A DNA stretch of 10,042 nt from assembly GCF_021044795.1 (NCBI RefSeq), contig NZ_JAJNOP010000053.1. One strand, given 5' to 3'. The DNA is from Acidaminococcus hominis (GTDB taxonomy: Bacteria > Bacillota > Negativicutes > Acidaminococcales > Acidaminococcaceae). Of this stretch, positions 6,815 to 10,042 are shown piece after piece. Each line of letters begins with the position of its first letter. The stretch's first letter is position 1. The notes beneath the pieces are model-generated. The model was given only the letters and a program-made list of their open reading frames with translations, was not told the origin of the DNA and did not search any database. A program made the position numbers and the translations under genes.

Positions 6815-7163
6815 GTTTGGGTAATAAAAAAGCCCTGGGAACCGGTGGGGACGCAAGGGGTCTTGGCTTATACGTTGGTTTGTGAGGCCTGCTGGGTGTG
6901 GGAAAGGGCATGGTTTGGGTAATAAAAAGGCCCTGGGAACCGGCGGGGACGCAAGGGGTCTTGGCTTATACGTTGGTTTGTGAGGCCTGCTGGGTGTGGG
7001 AAAGGGCATGGTTTGGGTAATAAAAAAGGCCCTGGGAACCGGCGGGGACGCAAGGGGTTTTGGCTTATGCGTTGGCTTGTGGGGCCTACTGGGTGTGGGA
7101 AAGGGCATGGTTTGGGTAATAAAAAGGCCCTGGGAACCGATTGGGGTTCTCAAGGCGTCTATG
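6815..7163 (+). repeat. Tandem 98-99 bp repeat, three full units and one partial
   Basis: Units begin with GTTTGGGTAATAAAAA at 6815, 6913, 7011 and 7110, so the periods are 98, 98 and 99 bases. The first three are nearly identical. The fourth matches for about its first 30 bases and then diverges. Each unit carries the half-site CCCTGGGAACC preceded by a run of A. The proline-rich minus-strand translation is an artefact, because a 98-base period changes frame at each unit. The array lies between the end of the HD-GYP-like gene and the AT-rich stretch. Its size makes it a likely variable-number repeat. Confidence 0.9.
7121..7155 (-). terminator. Intrinsic terminator of the HD-GYP-like gene
   Basis: On the minus strand CCTTGAGAACC (7155-7145) pairs with GGTTCCCAGGG (7138-7128) around a 6-nt loop: 11 positions with one mismatch and one G-U. 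CC and then UUUUU (7125-7121) follow. It lies 38 bases past the stop codon at 7193. It coincides with the start of the partial fourth unit of the tandem array. The other units keep only one arm of this stem. Confidence 0.7.
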
Positions 7164-7192
7164 GTTAGTATTTTTCTGGCAGGGGCGGCTGG

Positions 7193-7828
7193 CTATTTAT
7201 TAGGCAGGTCCTGGGGGTTCATCAGGTGTTTTTCGTTTTGGACTACGGCGGAGAAGAAGGCCTGGACTACGTCGGGGTCAAACATGATGCCGGCCAGGTC
7301 GCGCAAGTCCTGGGGGGAATGGTTGGCGGAAATTTGCCAGTTTCTGGTGCAGGGGTTGCATTTCCGGTCGTAGTAGTTACACACGGCGATGATCCTGGAG
7401 CCGATGGGGATATTTACGCCTTTCAGGCGTTTGGGATAGCCGCTGCCGTCCCAGTTTTCGTGGTGGTGGAGGATGATTTTCATGACATGGCTGAAGGCTG
7501 GGATGTTCTCCAGCATGTTGCAGCCTTCCTGGCAGTGGCGCTTGTAGGCGGCCCGCTCCCGCACGTTGAAATAGGGGTATTTATTGAGGATGATGTTGCT
7601 GATGGCCAGCTGGCCGATATCATGCAGCAGGGCTGCGGTTTTGATACAGGCTACTTCGGTAAGCGGCAAGCCCATATTTACGGCCGTGCTGACGGCGTAA
7701 TTGGCAACTTGCTGGCTGTGAAGGAACAAGTCCTTGTTTTTCATTTCCAACAGCTTCAGGAAAAATTGGACCAATTCTTTGGAGTCCTGGCTGGTGGGAA
7801 ATTCCAAAAATTGTGGAATTGTTAGCAT
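7193..7828 (-). CDS. HD-GYP-like domain protein with altered metal site
   Basis: 211 aa, with no receiver or sensor domain in front. HD-family landmarks: H37 (LFLHSQQVANYA), LLHDIG with H69-D70, H98, the triple H121-H123 followed by ENWDGSGYP (124-132), and GVNIPIGSRIIAV (137-149). This is the HD-GYP signature of cyclic di-GMP phosphodiesterases. Two departures are visible. HDIGK is HDIGQ, and the late metal-ligand Asp of the vaDvyDAl motif is Asn151 (VCNYYDR). Activity may be reduced or changed. It is cytoplasmic, with no signal peptide or membrane segment. The start is ATG 7828, with AAAAGGT eight bases upstream. It is a monocistronic gene divergent from the RNA at 7948. Confidence 0.8.
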   Translation of the reverse strand: MLTIPQFLEFPTSQDSKELVQFFLKLLEMKNKDLFLHSQQVANYAVSTAVNMGLPLTEVACIKTAALLHDIGQLAISNIILNKYPYFNVRERAAYKRHCQEGCNMLENIPAFSHVMKIILHHHENWDGSGYPKRLKGVNIPIGSRIIAVCNYYDRKCNPCTRNWQISANHSPQDLRDLAGIMFDPDVVQAFFSAVVQNEKHLMNPQDLPNK

Positions 7829-7902
7829 GGCTATCGACCTTTTCTACAGAGTTTCACTATACCGTATGTATAAGTATACTATAAAAAAATCCCCTTGTGG
7901 GA

Positions 7903-7923
7903 AATTTTTACATTGTAAAAATT
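7903..7923. promoter_or_regulatory. Perfect palindromic operator candidate
   Basis: AATTTTTACA (7903-7912) and TGTAAAAATT (7914-7923) are exact inverted repeats around a single T. The palindrome covers the -35 hexamer of the downstream RNA promoter and lies in the gap between two divergent transcription units. It therefore sits where a repressor would block that promoter. The inner TACA-N-TGTA resembles dyads bound by BlaI/MecI/CopY-type winged-helix repressors, but other families use similar half-sites and no regulator gene is in the window. Confidence 0.55.
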
Positions 7924-7941
7924 GGGGTACGCTTTTATAAT
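7913..7941 (+). promoter_or_regulatory. Near-consensus promoter of the structured RNA / lipoprotein unit
   Basis: TTGTAA (7913-7918), a 17-base spacer and TATAAT (7936-7941) form a near-perfect sigma-70 promoter. The expected start is near 7948, three bases before the first arm of the RNA's closing helix. This placement supports a transcript that begins with the structured RNA. Confidence 0.75.
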
Positions 7942-7947
7942 AGGGAA

Positions 7948-8160
7948 CAACAACTCAGGTCTGTGGTTGAAATTCGATGCCAGTTGCAGGCGAAACGATC
8001 CACGTAAGCAGGGGAATTCCCTGTGAGCACGGTGCAGCTTAGAAGTAAGTCCTGCCGCAAAAAGCGAGAGAAGCAGTAGTGGGGAGCCCGAAGGCTTAGG
8101 AGCGAGACTTCCAGCAGGCGAGTGTGGGGGCGAAGACCAGGTCAGCTGAGTTGTTTTCTT
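7948..8160 (+). ncRNA. Structured RNA, about 205 nt, family not identified
   Basis: A gene-free, purine-rich stretch lies directly downstream of a strong promoter. Its ends pair over about 200 nt: CAACTCA (7951-7957) with TGAGTTG (8147-8153), stacking on GGTCT (7958-7962) with AGACC (8134-8138) across a bulge. Inside are GTGG 7963-7966 with CCAC 8000-8003, GCC 7979-7981 with GGC 7989-7991, CAGGG 8009-8013 with CCCTG 8019-8023, AGCC 8085-8088 with GGCT 8093-8096 (CGAA loop), and a possible GAAGT 8042-8046 with ACTTC 8107-8111. GCAGG at 7986-7990 could pair with CCTGC at 8051-8055 as a pseudoknot. U-rich TTTTCTTTT follows at 8154-8162, so the closing helix may terminate transcription. It does not match the cobalamin, TPP, SAM, lysine, glutamine, c-di-GMP or T-box consensus, or tmRNA or RNase P, as I remember them. 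The raiA motif of Bacillota is one untested candidate. Confidence 0.65.
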
Positions 8161-8204
8161 TTACCCAAAACAGAGAAAAAAGGAAAATGAGGGGTGTGTG
8201 CGTC

Positions 8205-8993
8205 ATGAAAAAGTGGGTGAAAACAGCAGGTGTGGTTGGTATGTTGGTACTGCTTCTGGGGATGGCTGCCGGGTGCGGCAGTGATACCAAGTCCAGCAGC
8301 AAGCCGGCGGACAAGAAGGAATTGATTGTGGGCACGGAGCCGTCGTTTGCGCCGTTTGAGTTCCCGGACAAGAAGGACGGGAGTCTTACGGGGTTTGATA
8401 TGGAATTGATCCGAGCTATGGGCAAGAAGGCCGGGTTTGAGACGGTGACGGTGAAGGGGATGGGCTTTGATGCGCTGATTCCTTCTTTGGATTCGGGCAA
8501 CATTGATGTGGCCATTGCTGGGATGTCCATTACGGACGCGCGCAAGGAGAAGGTGAACTTTACGGATCCGTACTATGAATCCGGGCTCTCCATTCTGGTT
8601 CCCAAGGATAATAACACGGTGAAGTCCTTTGATGATTTGAAGGGCAAGACCATTGCGGTGCAGTTGGGCACCACCGGGGCTGAACAGGCTGGGAAGATTG
8701 AAGGGGCTACGGTCAAGACCTTCGATACTTCCGATACGGCCTGCCTGGAAATGAAAAATGGCGGGGCGGATGCGGTCATCAGCGACCTGCCGGTATTGCA
8801 GTATTTCCTGAAGCAGGGCGGAGCTGAATATGCCAAGATTGCTTCGACTCCCCAAAAGGGCGACTTTTACGGGATTGCTACTGCGAAGAAGAACAAGGAG
8901 CTGTGCGACAAGCTGAACAAGGCTCTGGGTGAAATGAAACAAAACGGCGAGTACCAGAAGCTGTACGACAAGTGGTTCGCTGACAAGAAATAA
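8205..8993 (+). CDS. Amino-acid ABC transporter substrate-binding lipoprotein (first of pair)
   Basis: 262 aa family-3 solute-binding protein (GlnH/ArtJ type). Residues 1-23 are a lipoprotein signal (MKKW, hydrophobic core, AAGC) with lipidated Cys24, followed by a Ser/Lys linker. Ligand-site landmarks are SFAPFEF (47-53), GFDMELIRAM (63-72), MSITDARKEKVNFTDPYY with Arg113 for the ligand carboxylate, and SDLPV with Asp194 for the amino group. It would sit on the outer face of the membrane and capture a polar amino acid. The exact ligand cannot be read from sequence. The start is taken at ATG 8205: GAGGGG lies ten bases upstream, and its sister begins with the same MKKW. In-frame ATG 8187 and GTG 8124 have poorer sites and would bury the signal peptide. 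The 51-nt gap from the structured RNA allows either shared or separate transcripts. Confidence 0.9.
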   Translation: MKKWVKTAGVVGMLVLLLGMAAGCGSDTKSSSKPADKKELIVGTEPSFAPFEFPDKKDGSLTGFDMELIRAMGKKAGFETVTVKGMGFDALIPSLDSGNIDVAIAGMSITDARKEKVNFTDPYYESGLSILVPKDNNTVKSFDDLKGKTIAVQLGTTGAEQAGKIEGATVKTFDTSDTACLEMKNGGADAVISDLPVLQYFLKQGGAEYAKIASTPQKGDFYGIATAKKNKELCDKLNKALGEMKQNGEYQKLYDKWFADKK

Positions 8994-9007
8994 GGGAGAG
9001 AATGGAT

Positions 9008-9787
9008 ATGAAAAAATGGACTTCTGTACTTTGCATGTTGGCTGCGGCCGTAATGCTGACGGCTGGCTGTGGCAGTGACCAAAAGGCTGCGGCTCCGGCG
9101 CAGCCTGATAAGAACAAGACGCTGATTGTGGCTACCAACCCGTCCTTTGCTCCGTTTGAGTTTATGGACAAGGACAAGATGGCTGGGTTTGATATTGATT
9201 TGATTTCTGCCATGGTAAAGCAGGCGGGCTACCAGAAAGTGGAGTTCAAGAGTCTGCCTTTTGATGGGCTGATTCCGGCGCTGGAAAATGGCAACATTGA
9301 TATTGCGGTTGGCGGCATCAGCATTACGAATGCCCGGAAGCAAAAGGTGAATTTCACGGATTCCTACTATGAATCTGGGCTGATGGCGATTGTGGGCAAG
9401 GACAACGACAGCATCAAGAGTCTGGAGGACTTGAAGGGCAAGACCATTGCGGCCCAGATCGGTACGGTAGGGGCTGATGAGGCGAACAAGATTGAGGGCG
9501 CCAAGGTAAAGACCTTTGACAGCAGCGACCTGGCCTGCCTGGAGCTGAAGAACGGCGGGGCAGATGCGGTCATCAGTGACCTGCCGGTATTGCAGTACTT
9601 CCTGAAGAAGGGCGGTTCTGCCTACGCCAAGAGTGTGGGGACGCCGAAGAAGGGTGATTTCTACGGGTTTGCAGTGGCCAAGAAGAATACGGCGCTGTGC
9701 GACCAGCTGAACAAGGCGCTGGCGGAGCTGAAGAAGAATGGGGAGTATCAGAAGATTTACGATAAGTGGTTTGGGGAAGCGAAGTAA
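9008..9787 (+). CDS. Amino-acid ABC transporter substrate-binding lipoprotein (second of pair)
   Basis: 259 aa paralogue of the preceding gene, alike over the whole length. The lipoprotein signal ends in LTAGC with Cys21, followed by an Ala/Pro/Gln linker. Binding-site residues are conserved: SFAPFEF (46-52), GFDIDLISAM (60-69), ISITNARKQKVNFTDSYY with Arg110, and SDLPV with Asp191. Small changes around the pocket (TEPSF to TNPSF, AGMSITDA to GGISITNA) suggest related but perhaps different ligands. ATG 9008 is preferred over in-frame ATG 9002 because GGGAG (8994-8998) is nine bases from the former and three from the latter. The gene follows its sister by 14 bases, so they share an mRNA. No permease or ATPase gene follows before the terminator, so the membrane part must come from elsewhere. 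Confidence 0.9.
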   Translation: MKKWTSVLCMLAAAVMLTAGCGSDQKAAAPAQPDKNKTLIVATNPSFAPFEFMDKDKMAGFDIDLISAMVKQAGYQKVEFKSLPFDGLIPALENGNIDIAVGGISITNARKQKVNFTDSYYESGLMAIVGKDNDSIKSLEDLKGKTIAAQIGTVGADEANKIEGAKVKTFDSSDLACLELKNGGADAVISDLPVLQYFLKKGGSAYAKSVGTPKKGDFYGFAVAKKNTALCDQLNKALAELKKNGEYQKIYDKWFGEAK

Positions 9788-9807
9788 GGGGAGAGAAGAG
9801 GGAAGGG

Positions 9808-9844
9808 GCTATGCAAAATGGCGACATTTTGCATAGCTTTTTTT
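9808..9844 (+). terminator. Intrinsic terminator of the lipoprotein pair
   Basis: A perfect 13-bp stem (GCTATGCAAAATG 9808-9820 with CATTTTGCATAGC 9825-9837) closes a GCGA tetraloop and is followed by seven T (9838-9844). It lies 20 bases past the stop codon. The loop-proximal CAAAATG/CATTTTG pair also occurs in the terminator at 418-461. Confidence 0.9.
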
Positions 9845-9916
9845 GTTGGTGCGGTCAGCGGACTTTGTAGGCGATGTTTGCCGGGTATCCACTCTCAGTC
9901 ATCCACTAGCGTGGAT
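9845..9916 (+). repeat. Second copy of repeat module A with a small hairpin
   Basis: The 19-mer GTTGGTGCGGTCAGCGGAC (9845-9863) is identical to 5567-5585. The following GATGT and CGGGTATCCACTC also match after small length changes. It begins right after the U-run of a terminator, as the copy at 5567 does. It ends in a 6-bp hairpin ATCCAC/GTGGAT (9901-9906, 9911-9916) that takes the place of the CAGCGG-type hairpin of the other copy. Confidence 0.75.
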
Positions 9917-9936
9917 GCCAGCTCTCCCCTCGTATG

Positions 9937-9980
9937 ATATGTATGTGAGTTATTAAAAACAGCTCACATACATATTTTTT
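9937..9980 (+). terminator. Terminator-like hairpin near the right edge
   Basis: ATATGTATGTGAG (9937-9949) and CTCACATACATAT (9963-9975) are a perfect 13-bp inverted repeat with a 13-nt loop, followed by T at 9976-9980. In plus orientation it has the form of an intrinsic terminator. However, the nearest plus-strand genes already have one at 9808. It may belong to the repeat element or back up the first terminator. The remaining bases to 10042 show no recognisable gene. Confidence 0.55.
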
Positions 9981-10042
9981 GTGCGTATAGCGGTAAGAAC
10001 CATTCGGAGAATTTTCCTCTTCCGGTTTCCCGTCTATACAAT

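Noticed and set aside
6740..7153. Proline-rich minus-strand reading frame across the tandem array (also 6711-6911 and 6868-7053)
   Set aside because: The repeat period is mostly 98 bases, so the translation shifts frame between units. There is no ribosome site, and the terminator of the neighbouring gene lies inside it.
6815..7163. CRISPR array
   Set aside because: The near-identical unit fills the entire 98-99 bp period, with no alternation of short repeats and unique spacers, and no cas genes are nearby.
7951..8153. Assignment to a cobalamin, lysine, TPP, SAM, glutamine or c-di-GMP riboswitch, T-box, tmRNA or RNase P
   Set aside because: The conserved boxes I remember for these families are not present. 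Single resemblances such as CCCGAAGG are too short to support a call.
8124..8204. GTG/ATG starts upstream of the first lipoprotein (8124, 8187)
   Set aside because: They lie in the structured RNA or have poor ribosome-site spacing, and they would place about 6-27 residues ahead of a standard lipoprotein signal peptide.

Overview
The window looks like accessory-rich chromosome from a member of the Bacillota. Its house genes are moderately GC-rich, with purine-rich Shine-Dalgarno sites, and sit in AT-richer, hairpin-rich intergenic DNA. The adjacency of recD2 and comFC, a short bacterial SpeD-type protein, HD-GYP signalling and paired amino-acid-binding lipoproteins suit an anaerobic Bacillota lineage. 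Negativicutes such as Acidaminococcaceae is my best guess, made from general impression and not tested by any search.

Left to right: bases 1-105 are the last 34 codons of a probable IS110-family transposase cut by the window edge. Bases 221-405 hold one copy of a modular intergenic repeat, followed by a bidirectional terminator. Three genes lie on the minus strand: a SpeD-like protein that has lost the residues needed to be an AdoMet decarboxylase, then (after an intrinsic terminator) a HAD phosphatase tightly coupled to an exported pentapeptide-repeat protein. Divergent from speD, recD2 (DNA helicase) and comFC (phosphoribosyltransferase-like competence factor) form a plus-strand operon that ends in a perfect 25-bp terminator stem.

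Bases 5567-6250 are a dense mosaic of small hairpins related to the repeats at both window ends. Bases 6251-6814 hold no recognisable gene. Bases 6815-7163 are 3.5 tandem copies of a 98-99 bp unit abutting the terminator of a minus-strand HD-GYP-like gene. Next comes the most interesting locus. A near-consensus promoter, overlapped by a perfect 10+1+10 palindrome, drives an apparently structured RNA of about 200 nt closed by a long-range helix. Two tandem, paralogous polar amino-acid-binding lipoproteins follow, with no permease or ATPase before a strong terminator. Another repeat copy and a terminator-like hairpin finish the window.

How the parts fit together: recD2/comFC belong to DNA repair and uptake. 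The binding proteins presumably feed a transporter encoded elsewhere. The RNA could be their leader or an independent small RNA. The HD-GYP-like protein and the SpeD-like protein both keep a family fold signature but lack key catalytic residues, so they may be regulators and not enzymes.
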